IMG/VR virus record: IMGVR_UViG_3300020419_000097
Span: 1-21,111 of that record
From: a virus
Reading direction: 5' to 3' (one strand)
DNA: 21,111 nucleotides
Below, in pieces: positions 14,800 through 21,111 of this stretch (position 1 is the first letter of the stretch; the number at the start of each line of letters is the position of its first letter). The position numbers and the translations under genes are program-made. Under the pieces are notes generated by a model, which ran no database searches, was not told the origin of the DNA, and worked only from the letters and a program-made list of their open reading frames with translations.

Positions 14800-16458
14800 T
14801 TAATTCGACATTACTGCTTCATTTTGTTTAATAGTAGCATAAAACTCTATTCTTCCTCCAACAAGACCTTGATGATTAGTGCCTGTTAAATAACTAACAT
14901 TAGAGGGAACAAGGTACAATCTATATCCTTGAGCATGATTACTTGTCATATTGTATATCGTGTTATTACTATTACCTTGGTTTTTTGTCATTCCCCACGC
15001 CATTGCTTTTGTTTGACTATATGCACTACTGTAACCATTCCATTCCATTTGCCATTGAGTCTTGGGATCATGCTTGGTGTTGTATATCTCAATATCTCCA
15101 CATACATTCTGATTCTGCAAAACATAGTTATCTGTGCTAAATGGATGATTTGCAATTGTTGGCCCATAATAACTGGAGCTTCCAAGATTGCCTATGGCTG
15201 GTTGGGCATTGTATCCCCAAACATTAAAACCATAAGTGTTACAATCATATGTTCCATTACTTATACCAGCAGAACTCCAAGTTTGATCTTTTCTACTTTG
15301 ATAAGAACTTTGATTTATAAATGCAGTGGAAGTTGTGGTTCTGTACCAAAATTGTCCACTGTAATTAGCGCTTGAACTGTCGAGTATAGGACTGCCACCA
15401 GCAGTTGAAAGTGGAGCGAGCCAACAGATTATATTAGCTGTGTTATTATCTGTGTCGTTTTTTCCTCCAAAATCTACATGAACAAATTTTATACGAAAAC
15501 TTTCTATTAAGTCAGGGGTTGCCGCAATTGTCGTTGGAATCATGCACTCAAATTCGTTAAGGGGAGCGCTAGGAGTAAAATTTATATAATCAAAAACTTT
15601 AATTAATCTTTCTGATGTTGGAGTTGGTGTACTTCCTCCTCCAGCAGCTCCTTGAATAGCAAAATTACCAGATCCGTCTGTTATAACATTAGAACCTGAT
15701 GCCCCATCAACGGTTGGTAATTTCCACTTAACAGAACCTCCTTCTTGTTGAAAACTATCAGAAATAATTCCGTTACCATTATTAACAAATGTTGTGCCAA
15801 CGGGAGATACAGTAGCTGTAATACCATTATTTATAGTAACGGTAGCATAAGCATTAATTCCCGGAGAAAATAAAGTATCAGCAGTAACAGTTGTATCGCT
15901 TGTAAAGTCACCCGTTCTATCCATAATAGTAGATGTAGTGATATTAACAGCATATAAATCAGCACTATCTGTTACAGTTAATGTATGACTTGATGCAACT
16001 GTATAATCGGTAGAAGTAAAATAAGATTTATTAAACTGTAATGTACCTTTAAATTGTCCAGAAAGAGCTTTATCCGCTGTCAACGTGTCAGTAAATATAG
16101 CGTCTGTTTCCACAACATTATTAGGCATATCCGTAGCAGAAAAAGCTGCATTTTCAGCCGGGTATGTGGAAAATATTTCAGGAGCAGAGGCAAAATTGAC
16201 TTTGTTGTTAGAGTTAGAAGAAGATTTAATTTCTGTTCTAGATAAAGTCCAAGGAGTACCAGTAGTTAAAGTTCCTTTACCTACCTCAAAAGCATTATTG
16301 GAAGAATCAACAGCGCAATAGAAGACCTCATCACCCGTTGCATGAACGGCTGAAAAGGCTCTAAAACCTCCATCAGCTCCAGTTCCAGATAACGAGAATG
16401 TTCCCGTGCCTGTTGTGGTAGCCTCTTCCTTGGTTCTATCATAGAATTTCAGGGCCAT
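14800..16458 (-). CDS. Large tail fibre with virion-anchoring N-terminus (552 aa)
   Basis: The first ~100 residues (MALKFYDRTKEEATTTGTGT, later GTLTTGTPWTLSRTEIKSSS and STYPAE) form an N-terminal domain I recognise from many phage tail fibres and prophage tail proteins, where it attaches the fibre to the virion. A Thr/Val/Asn-rich shaft follows at about 120-240. The linker WKLPTVDGASGSNVITDGSG (245-264) is the same motif seen in the other fibres, then a Gly/Thr/Pro hinge at about 269-281. The last ~270 residues form a Tyr/Trp/Asn/Ser-rich head ending GGRIEFYATIKQNEAVMSN. AGGTAGG serves as ribosome site. It is probably the main anchored adhesin upstream of three short paralogues. Receptor unknown. 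Confidence 0.83.
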   Translation of the reverse strand: MALKFYDRTKEEATTTGTGTFSLSGTGADGGFRAFSAVHATGDEVFYCAVDSSNNAFEVGKGTLTTGTPWTLSRTEIKSSSNSNNKVNFASAPEIFSTYPAENAAFSATDMPNNVVETDAIFTDTLTADKALSGQFKGTLQFNKSYFTSTDYTVASSHTLTVTDSADLYAVNITTSTIMDRTGDFTSDTTVTADTLFSPGINAYATVTINNGITATVSPVGTTFVNNGNGIISDSFQQEGGSVKWKLPTVDGASGSNVITDGSGNFAIQGAAGGGSTPTPTSERLIKVFDYINFTPSAPLNEFECMIPTTIAATPDLIESFRIKFVHVDFGGKNDTDNNTANIICWLAPLSTAGGSPILDSSSANYSGQFWYRTTTSTAFINQSSYQSRKDQTWSSAGISNGTYDCNTYGFNVWGYNAQPAIGNLGSSSYYGPTIANHPFSTDNYVLQNQNVCGDIEIYNTKHDPKTQWQMEWNGYSSAYSQTKAMAWGMTKNQGNSNNTIYNMTSNHAQGYRLYLVPSNVSYLTGTNHQGLVGGRIEFYATIKQNEAVMSN

Positions 16459-16476
16459 AAACCTACCTTTTTAAAT

Positions 16477-16938
16477 CTAAGCTATTCTAATAATAGCGTT
16501 TGTTGCGTCAGCAGCTGGGAATTGAATTGTAAAATCTCCAGCAGAACTTGTTTTATCACTACCAAAATCTAAAACACATACAGCATTATTTCCTGAAAGA
16601 CTATAGTTGTAAATTAATGCTCCTCTAGCAGTAATAGAGCTAGAAGACCAAGTTACATCTGCAAAGTCTGTTAGGGCTGTTGTTCCAGATAGTGATGGCG
16701 TTACATTAGTTAGAGACTGACCGCCAGCCGAATAAGCTGTTCCAGTTGCCTCATTACCTGATGCATATGCGGTTGTAGTAGCGTCTAGAGAAGCACTATT
16801 AGTATAGAGAGCCACATAATATGTGTTCCCGGTACCAGTGCTAGTCGTAGTTCCACCACCACTTCCGTTAGTAAAGTTGTGAAGACCTTGCAACAATTCT
16901 TGTTTAAAACTGCTACACATTGCTTGCGTTATTGCCAT
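16477..16938 (-). CDS. Conserved small virion-associated protein (153 aa)
   Basis: The start MAITQAMCSSFKQELLQGLH overlaps the stop of the upstream gene as TAATG. The protein has a short N-terminal helix, a Gly/Thr-rich loop, then alternating beta strands (YYVALYTNSASLD, LTDFADVTWSSSSITARGAL, AVCVLDFGSDKTSSAGDFTI). I recognise this as a common small protein of phages and prophages that usually lies just before the fibre genes, as it does here. Its exact role is not known to me; a tail or fibre-attachment structural role is a reasonable inference. Confidence 0.78.
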   Translation of the reverse strand: MAITQAMCSSFKQELLQGLHNFTNGSGGGTTTSTGTGNTYYVALYTNSASLDATTTAYASGNEATGTAYSAGGQSLTNVTPSLSGTTALTDFADVTWSSSSITARGALIYNYSLSGNNAVCVLDFGSDKTSSAGDFTIQFPAADATNAIIRIA

Positions 16939-17234
16939 TACATTCTCCTTATTGATTCAGCTAACGAATTATGTCCTTCTTTTTCAAGAAGGTTTATTAC
17001 ATTAGTGCGATCACTTTGAACCGCTTGAGTCATATATATAACTAATACATGAAAAAGCTTTTCTTTGTAAGTATTAATTTGTTCTTTAATACCATCGGGC
17101 GCATCGCCACTAACATAAATTATTCTATCCATAGCTAATTTAGCTACTTCTTCTGGAGTCATTCCTCTATTTTGCGTTGTTATAACATTAACATCTCCAG
17201 TATTCATTTTTACTTCTGCTGTAAACATAGTCAT
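16938..17234 (-). CDS. Conserved small phage protein, helical (98 aa)
   Basis: The product is mostly helical, with the segment RGMTPEEVAKLAMDRIIYVS (23-42) and the C-terminal SDRTNVINLLEKEGHNSLAE. This pattern recurs in phage genomes between adaptor and fibre genes, in my recollection, always without an assigned function. The ribosome site AAGGTGA lies about 7 nt before the ATG at 17234; the second Met at residue 3 is a less likely start. The gene is one nucleotide behind the adaptor gene and overlaps the next start as TAATG, so it is translated with virion proteins. No catalytic motif is seen. Confidence 0.75.
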   Translation of the reverse strand: MTMFTAEVKMNTGDVNVITTQNRGMTPEEVAKLAMDRIIYVSGDAPDGIKEQINTYKEKLFHVLVIYMTQAVQSDRTNVINLLEKEGHNSLAESIRRM

Positions 17235-17235
17235 T

Positions 17236-17883
17236 TTAAGTCACCTTTTGTCTTATTATTGTTGAACGGTATTCATCTGTACGATTACGCCCCTCTCCAA
17301 GATTTTTTACCCTAGACAGCGCTTCCATATAGCGATCATTATATAGTTTTATTAAATCCGGCTCACCTTTTAAAAATGTGTAAGCCTCAACTAATGATCC
17401 ATATAATAATGCGTTTTGAGCATTAGTACCAAACCAAGATGTTCCATCTGTAGATGTAGTTATGGAAACAGGCTTGTAATAATAATGCAATTCTACTTCA
17501 TATGATTGATCCGGGGTGGGTGAAAGTATAAAAGTATTTTCATCCCATAAAGAATAATATTTAGGCATTCCTCGTGTGGTGTCAGGATCGGGATCAAATG
17601 TTTGTAAAAAATTAACATCTTTGTTTAAAAGAAAATGATGTGTTCCACTAGAAACAATACTTAAACTATAGGTAGATAAAAAATCATCAGGACTAGAAAG
17701 ATATTTATTGTTAGCTGTGGTATTACCCGTAGAATTTTTTCTATCTAATGGTAAATCTGATTCGCTAAATATTCTTTGTTCAGCATTTTGTATAAAATTA
17801 TCTAAATTAGCAACAAAGGTTGTTCCTGAATCTTCTACAAAATCTTGTATAGCTGTTTTTAATGTTGTGTATGTGTATGCCAT
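17236..17883 (-). CDS. Head-tail adaptor protein (SU10-adaptor-like)
   Basis: The 215-residue protein opens with MAYTYTTLKTAIQDFVEDSG and contains FVANLDNFIQNAEQRIFSES (23-42), typical of the helical core of ring-forming adaptors in short-tailed phages. A beta region follows, including TRGMPKYYSLWDENTFILSP, where 'P-x-Y-x-x-x-x-x-x-x-x-x-P-x-P' precedes VELHYYYKP; this is also characteristic. The C-terminal helix ALLYGSLVEAYTFLKGEPDL is the usual packing helix. Such proteins form a dodecameric ring between portal and nozzle. The gene lies in the connector block and its start overlaps the zinc-ribbon gene's stop as TAATG. Family assignment is from memory of motifs. Confidence 0.8.
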   Translation of the reverse strand: MAYTYTTLKTAIQDFVEDSGTTFVANLDNFIQNAEQRIFSESDLPLDRKNSTGNTTANNKYLSSPDDFLSTYSLSIVSSGTHHFLLNKDVNFLQTFDPDPDTTRGMPKYYSLWDENTFILSPTPDQSYEVELHYYYKPVSITTSTDGTSWFGTNAQNALLYGSLVEAYTFLKGEPDLIKLYNDRYMEALSRVKNLGEGRNRTDEYRSTIIRQKVT

Positions 17884-18212
17884 TATACTACCACCGTTAT
17901 ACTACCTAATTGTCCATTTAAAGAATTAGTTCTAAAAGCATGACCAATTAAATCTTCTTTTGAATTAACAAATCCAGGGTTTTGAGTTCTTACCACACCT
18001 TCACCAGCCTCTACATCAATGCTAGGTCTGGGTTCATATAGTGCTTGTGGATCTACCGTATTTGTAGGTATTTCCAATTGTGGTTGTTTAGGCGAATAAC
18101 ACTCTGGACAAGCCTTCCAGTTATTCCATTGTTTTTTTAATTGATGTAATTTGTATCTTTGACCACAAATATCACATATAGCGAGTGCAAATTTTCCAAG
18201 AGCATAATTCAT
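17883..18212 (-). CDS. Zinc-ribbon-like small phage protein (109 aa)
   Basis: The N-terminal half carries two CxxC pairs, CDIC (Cys13, Cys16) and CPEC (Cys35, Cys38), separated by 18 residues including a Trp-rich basic stretch (LKKQWNNW). This is the layout of a structural zinc ribbon. A Pro-rich tail follows with DPQALYEPRPS, and a short Gly/Val end (GQLGSITVVV). Proteins of this form lie between connector genes in many podovirus-like genomes, as here between the gp4-like factor and the second adaptor. Both ends overlap neighbours as TAATG. A role in connector assembly or virion structure is inferred; DNA or RNA binding is not excluded. Confidence 0.78.
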   Translation of the reverse strand: MNYALGKFALAICDICGQRYKLHQLKKQWNNWKACPECYSPKQPQLEIPTNTVDPQALYEPRPSIDVEAGEGVVRTQNPGFVNSKEDLIGHAFRTNSLNGQLGSITVVV

Positions 18213-18892
18213 TATCTTATCATAAAGCTCCTCATATCGGGAGCCACTCTAAAGGATGAACGAGGTTCGTCTTGATCAATAGCTCTTCGCATATCATCTT
18301 CATATGCAGCCTTTAATAATTCAGTTCTTTCAGGGGCTTTTTTAACAGCCAACATATAAGCTAGTCCACTTGCTAAACATGGATAAAACCTAAAAGGCAT
18401 TTGTAATGTGTTGTTAGGTGCATCAGCATCATCCATTCTTACTAATCTATTATAAACTATTTTATCTGTACTATTATCAGGAGTAGGCCATAAATATATT
18501 TTAGGATCAATTTGTTTATCTACAAAATATTGAGTTGGTCTAGCTTTATTAGATTTATCAGGAATATTTAAAAATTCTGCACGGCTTACCATTCCCAAAG
18601 ACATATCTGTATCTGTACCATTTTCATTTCGTCTTAACACAGCGTCTAGTACATCAATAGTATCTGAGCCAGGAGAAATATAATTTACTCCCTCAGTTAC
18701 AGTCGTAATCGTTTGTTGAATAGTCCATTGATTAAGACCTCTGTTAGCCCAATCAGCTAAAAGTAAATTCATAGATCTTTTAGCTGTTTCTAAATCATAA
18801 CCAGTTCGTAACTCTAAACCACATCTTTCATAAGCCTCTTCAATGTAATCTGTTACATTTAACTCAAAATTTTTGGAATTACTTAATGTCAT
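18212..18892 (-). CDS. Head-tail connector, P22 gp4-like tail accessory factor
   Basis: The 226-residue product starts MTLSNSKNFELNVTDYIEEA and has YERCGLELRTGYDLETAKRS (15-34) and MNLLLADWANRGLNQWTIQQ (35-54). This is the N-terminal helical core I recognise from P22 gp4-type tail accessory factors, which bind the portal after packaging and form the first ring of the tail. A middle beta part contains PTQYFVDKQIDPKIYLWPTP, and the C-terminus is an Arg/Asp-rich helix (ERTELLKAAYEDDMRRAIDQ). The start overlaps the 45-aa gene's stop as TAATG. Length is near that of related connectors. No muramidase motif was identified. Confidence 0.82.
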   Translation of the reverse strand: MTLSNSKNFELNVTDYIEEAYERCGLELRTGYDLETAKRSMNLLLADWANRGLNQWTIQQTITTVTEGVNYISPGSDTIDVLDAVLRRNENGTDTDMSLGMVSRAEFLNIPDKSNKARPTQYFVDKQIDPKIYLWPTPDNSTDKIVYNRLVRMDDADAPNNTLQMPFRFYPCLASGLAYMLAVKKAPERTELLKAAYEDDMRRAIDQDEPRSSFRVAPDMRSFMIR

Positions 18893-19029
18893 TAACTATA
18901 CCTTGTTGCTTTTCTTCTATCGGACATGATTTTACCACATCCTTTATTTTTTTTCACTCGTACTGGTCCACCTTTACTATAAAAAGACCTTTTCGTTAAA
19001 GTACCAAACTGAGAACGACCACTAGCCAC
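18892..19029 (-). CDS. Very basic 45-aa protein, GTG start
   Basis: The frame starts with GTG at 19029, overlapping the end of the upstream gene by 8 nt, and reads (M/V)ASGRSQFGTLTKRSFYSKGG then PVRVKKNKGCGKIMSDRRKA to TAA at 18892, where it overlaps the next ATG as TAATG. A ribosome site AGGAT lies about 9 nt upstream of GTG. Thirteen of 45 residues are Lys or Arg. I recall very similar short proteins in marine phages at the same position, which supports the call. It may bind nucleic acid or an acidic virion partner. One Cys is present. No named family. Confidence 0.65.
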   Translation of the reverse strand: MASGRSQFGTLTKRSFYSKGGPVRVKKNKGCGKIMSDRRKATRYS

Positions 19030-19258
19030 TTTCAATAATCCTATCAATTTTAGATTCTATTTTATCAAACCTTCTTAGAACTTGGTCTAAGCTATCTTGA
19101 TAATCTTCTTTAGAAACATATTCTTTAGCTACTTCTACTTTAAAATCATTTATATCTTGCTGTGCTTTATTCATCCGAACAAATAAATTAGCAATAGCAT
19201 AAGTGCCAGGAGCAATTAAGATGGTTAAACCAACATTCCATAGTAAGTCCATTTCCAT
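19022..19258 (-). CDS. Small single-pass membrane protein with coiled coil (78 aa)
   Basis: Residues about 5-26 (LLWNVGLTILIAPGTYAIAN) form one likely membrane helix. From about residue 30 the protein is charged and follows heptads (NKAQQDINDFKVEVAKEYVS, then DSLDQVLRRFDKIESKIDRI), a likely coiled coil. Topology resembles small holin-like or inner-membrane spanin-like proteins, but no endolysin or outer spanin gene is next to it. It lies between decoration-type genes and the connector block, so a virion-assembly role is also possible. A ribosome site AAGGAG stands 5 nt before the ATG. Function is open. Confidence 0.72.
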   Translation of the reverse strand: MEMDLLWNVGLTILIAPGTYAIANLFVRMNKAQQDINDFKVEVAKEYVSKEDYQDSLDQVLRRFDKIESKIDRIIESG

Positions 19259-19270
19259 CTTAACTCCTTA

Positions 19271-19597
19271 TTACGTGTAATATATTTGAGCGTTATCAAT
19301 ATTCGCATCTGTAGTAACCCGCAGTCCGTCTTTTAAACGAACTCCCATGTCACCTGGAATATAAACAGAATCATTGTTATTAGCGCTAACAGAATATGTT
19401 GTCTGTGTTGCCCAAGATCCATTTACTTGTGTTTGAATATTAACTGTACCTTCTCCTCCAGCGCCCGCAGAAAAATCTATCCCTTTAAAATATGCAATTG
19501 TACTTGCATAATTTACAGCAGGGTTTGCAGACTGTGGATTAATGATAGTTTCAGTAGCATTAGCTCCTAAATTTGCGACACTAACTGGTCCAGCCAT
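19271..19597 (-). CDS. Small beta-rich virion protein candidate (108 aa)
   Basis: The protein begins MAGPVSVANLGANATETIIN and is rich in Asn, Ala, Thr and Val with alternating strands (GTVNIQTQVNGSWATQTTYS, VRLKDGLRVTTDANIDNAQI). It contains no Cys, no membrane helix and no long helix, and looks like one beta-sandwich. The ribosome site is a perfect AGGAGG 5 nt before the ATG, which suggests high expression and fits a structural or decoration protein. It sits between the 151-aa and 78-aa genes. I do not recognise a named family. Confidence 0.72.
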   Translation of the reverse strand: MAGPVSVANLGANATETIINPQSANPAVNYASTIAYFKGIDFSAGAGGEGTVNIQTQVNGSWATQTTYSVSANNNDSVYIPGDMGVRLKDGLRVTTDANIDNAQIYYT

Positions 19598-19606
19598 TTA
19601 AGCCTC

Positions 19607-20062
19607 CTATGATAAATTATTGTTCTGAGCGTATAGAACTGTAACAGTAGCAACACCGGCTGTTCCGTCTCCAGTTGCTCCAGTAAAGTCAGCAAGAACC
19701 TCTAAATCAGTTGTTCCAACATTAGTAGCTTCAGTATCTAAAGTTCCATGTGTTGTTCCCACTGCTTTAGTGTTTATACCGTTTAAAAAAGCATCTGCAT
19801 CTGCTGCAGTTCCTACAGAAATAGTAGCGGCTCCAGTATCATCACCAGCTGTTGTTACATTTAAGATAACATCAATAATCTGTGAATTAGCAGGTATAAC
19901 TGCCATTCTTTGATTAAGTTGACTTGCACCAGTAATATTTGGAACTGCTGATTGAGCCATAGTTACATAGCCTACATCAGCAACATCAGTGCCAACTGTT
20001 GTTCCAGTAGTGTTTGAGATTGGGCCTGCTTTAATTGGCCCACTAAAAGTTGTTGTACCCAT
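19607..20062 (-). CDS. Capsid decoration / structural protein candidate (151 aa)
   Basis: First gene of the unit started by the promoter at 20122-20150. It opens MGTTTFSGPIKAGPISNTTG and is dominated by Thr, Ala, Val and Gly in beta strands (ANSQIIDVILNVTTAGDDTG, GVATVTVLYAQ). The 'TTFSGPIKAGxIxNTTGT' start is one I associate with proteins encoded directly after the capsid gene in marine podovirus-like phages, usually annotated as virion or decoration proteins. A good ribosome site AGGAG precedes the ATG. The position right after the capsid gene supports a head decoration role. This is inference from position and motif. Confidence 0.75.
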   Translation of the reverse strand: MGTTTFSGPIKAGPISNTTGTTVGTDVADVGYVTMAQSAVPNITGASQLNQRMAVIPANSQIIDVILNVTTAGDDTGAATISVGTAADADAFLNGINTKAVGTTHGTLDTEATNVGTTDLEVLADFTGATGDGTAGVATVTVLYAQNNNLS

Positions 20063-20093
20063 TGTTTTTCTCCTTGTCAGTTGAGTAGCCTGT

Positions 20094-20108
20094 CGAACAC
20101 CATGTTCG
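20094..20108 (-). other. Hairpin in the 5' leader
   Basis: CGAACA-CCA-TGTTCG is a perfect 6-bp inverted repeat with a 3-nt loop, between the predicted promoter and the ribosome site of the 151-aa gene. It could stabilise the transcript or be an operator; it lacks a T-run, so it is not a terminator. Confidence 0.4.
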
Positions 20109-20121
20109 TCAAAGATTCCCT

Positions 20122-20150
20122 ATAATATAAACATTTTAAAAAGAATGCAA
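20122..20150 (-). promoter_or_regulatory. Sigma70-type promoter
   Basis: On the minus strand, TTGCAT (20145-20150) and TATTAT (20122-20127) are separated by exactly 17 nt, close to the consensus for host sigma70 promoters. Transcription would start near 20115, giving a leader of about 53 nt to the ATG at 20062. The promoter lies just downstream of a strong terminator, which supports a new unit starting here. Confidence 0.6.
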
Positions 20151-20155
20151 TAGAC

Positions 20156-20186
20156 AAAAAAAAGGGTAGACAGAATCTACCCTTTT
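20156..20186 (-). terminator. Rho-independent terminator after the capsid gene
   Basis: On the minus strand, AAAAGGGTAGA-TTCTG-TCTACCCTTTT forms an 11-bp stem with a 5-nt loop, followed by four more T (eight T in a row in total). It lies about 20 nt past the stop codon of the capsid gene and is the clearest terminator in the window. Because A-runs flank the other side too, it could also work weakly on the plus strand. Confidence 0.88.
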
Positions 20187-20205
20187 CTCAGAAATCTAAA
20201 AAAGA

Positions 20206-21111
20206 CTAAGCGCCTTTTGAACCATAAATTCCTCTAGGATCAGACCATCCAAAGCTGTATCTTTCTCTTGCTTTGTATCTCATATTTCCTGTGTTGAAGT
20301 CACCTTCCATTGCTGTTCTTAATGGGCTTCTTTCAAAGTGTTTAAGACCATTAGGAGCATCGGTTAATACAAACCATGCGTCCGGATCAGTTAAGAAGTG
20401 ATTTACTACATATCCTTCAGGAACAGCACTTGTGTTTCTGATAGCGTTAATGTCGTTATCAGCAGTACCTACTCTAAGAGTAGATTCAAGTATTCTGTCA
20501 GCAACAAATCTAAGTTGTGACGGAACAACAAGTTTTCTTCCGTTAAGAGCAACGATTAAATTTCTTTCGTCTACAAAATTACTAATATCAATTAGTGCAT
20601 TTTCTAGAGAAGCTTCATTTAAATCGGCATCTGTAGTAGGTTCGTTAGCAAATGTTCCTCCATATGCTAGTGGGTGTGCAGTTGAGAAAAGCTCAACCCC
20701 GTCACCACCAGTGAAGTTATTGTTAAAACCATTGTTTAGAACATTAGCTGCTTTAACCTGTTTAGTGTGATTCATTGACCTAGCTAGTGCTTTAGTATAG
20801 CGAGTTGCCAGACGATCATACAAGTTATCTTCAACAGCTTCTTCCGTTAGAGCAAATGCAAGAGCAATTGTCTCATGTGTATAACGAGAAGTATAAGCTT
20901 CTGAAGCTGAGTCGTATTGTACGCCTGCGCCTTCTGCTTTTTCTGCAGCATTACCGAATCCAACGAGCATTACTTCTTCTTCAAATGCTCTGTCAGAAGA
21001 TTCTGTTTCAAAAATCTCCCTAGATTCGTCACCATATTTGGCATATTCAAGTCCAAATAAGGCATTAAGGCCTGGTTCTAGTTCTTTTGCGAGTTGTGCG
21101 CGTGATATAGC
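20206..21111 (-). CDS. Major capsid protein (5' end at window edge)
   Basis: The frame is open from the window edge at 21111 to TAG at 20206, 301 residues in view, starting AISRAQLAKELEPGLNALFG. In related proteins I recall, this stretch directly follows the initiator Met, so only the start codon is probably missing. Further family signatures are SDRAFEEEVMLVGFGNAAEK, YTSRYTHETIALAFALTEEA, YTKALARSMNHTKQVKAANV, and the C-terminal MRYKARERYSFGWSDPRGIY. These mark a major capsid protein of the HK97-fold type common in marine podovirus- and siphovirus-like phages, with resemblance to the Mu gpT group. An internal ATG at 20970 is not the start because the upstream sequence is conserved. Protein forms the icosahedral shell. 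A terminator follows at once. Confidence 0.9.
   Translation of the reverse strand, partial: AISRAQLAKELEPGLNALFGLEYAKYGDESREIFETESSDRAFEEEVMLVGFGNAAEKAEGAGVQYDSASEAYTSRYTHETIALAFALTEEAVEDNLYDRLATRYTKALARSMNHTKQVKAANVLNNGFNNNFTGGDGVELFSTAHPLAYGGTFANEPTTDADLNEASLENALIDISNFVDERNLIVALNGRKLVVPSQLRFVADRILESTLRVGTADNDINAIRNTSAVPEGYVVNHFLTDPDAWFVLTDAPNGLKHFERSPLRTAMEGDFNTGNMRYKARERYSFGWSDPRGIYGSKGA

Noticed and set aside
14929-15375. 148-codon open frame on the plus strand
   Set aside because: It is antisense to the 552-aa fibre gene, has the Cys/Ile/Thr composition of a reverse-strand shadow, and no ribosome site or coupled neighbours.
20076-20103. 8-codon leader peptide frame in the 5' leader
   Set aside because: No ribosome site precedes it, and a frame this short can occur by chance; noted only with the hairpin.
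20432-20770. 112-codon open frame on the plus strand
   Set aside because: Antisense to the well-supported capsid gene, with no recognisable protein features.
20970-20970. Internal ATG as the start of the capsid protein
   Set aside because: The frame continues upstream to the window edge with sequence typical of the capsid N-terminus, so the real start lies outside.

Overview
The window is a stretch of a tailed-phage (or prophage) genome in which every credible gene lies on the minus strand. Transcription therefore runs from high to low coordinates. The DNA is strongly AT-rich, genes are packed almost end to end, and the protein set matches podovirus-like marine phages of the kind that infect SAR11 or other marine Alphaproteobacteria. 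That host assignment is an inference from composition and remembered family resemblance; no search was possible. No integrase, terminase, portal, polymerase or lysozyme gene lies inside the window.

Layout in transcription order. (1) 21111-20206: major capsid protein, cut by the window edge at its 5' end, probably by only the start codon. (2) 20205-20063: a strong Rho-independent terminator, then a sigma70-type promoter and a short leader with a hairpin; a new transcription unit starts here. (3) 20062-18892: two small beta-rich virion or decoration candidates, a small membrane/coiled-coil protein and a 45-aa basic protein with a GTG start. (4) 18892-16477: connector block, with a P22 gp4-like tail accessory factor, a zinc-ribbon protein, a second head-tail adaptor and two small conserved virion-associated proteins. 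(5) 16458-9104: a large adhesion block. It holds a 552-aa tail fibre with a virion-anchoring N-terminus, three shorter fibre-like paralogues in tandem, a tail-fibre-chaperone-like protein, a repeat protein carrying a cupredoxin-like copper-site motif, and a second large fibre of 484 aa. (6) 9095-7017: the tail nozzle protein (P22 gp10-like). (7) 7020-6515: two small genes. (8) 6507-1: four consecutive candidate internal virion/DNA-ejection proteins, the last at least 890 aa and cut at its 3' end by the window edge.

How the parts work together: the capsid shell and decoration proteins form the head, the two adaptors and the nozzle form the short tail stem, the fibres bind the host, and the last four products probably travel inside the particle and enter the host with the DNA. 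Eight neighbouring gene pairs share a TAATG stop/start overlap, which suggests translational coupling across the unit.

The points most worth a second look are the complete His-Cys-His-Met ligand set of a type 1 copper site in the 337-aa tail protein, the five fibre-like genes sharing a linker motif and C-terminal style, an isolated GC-rich hairpin inside an otherwise AT-rich coding region (3359-3395), and the terminator/promoter switch directly behind the capsid gene. I found no CRISPR array, tRNA, rRNA, insertion sequence or attachment site.
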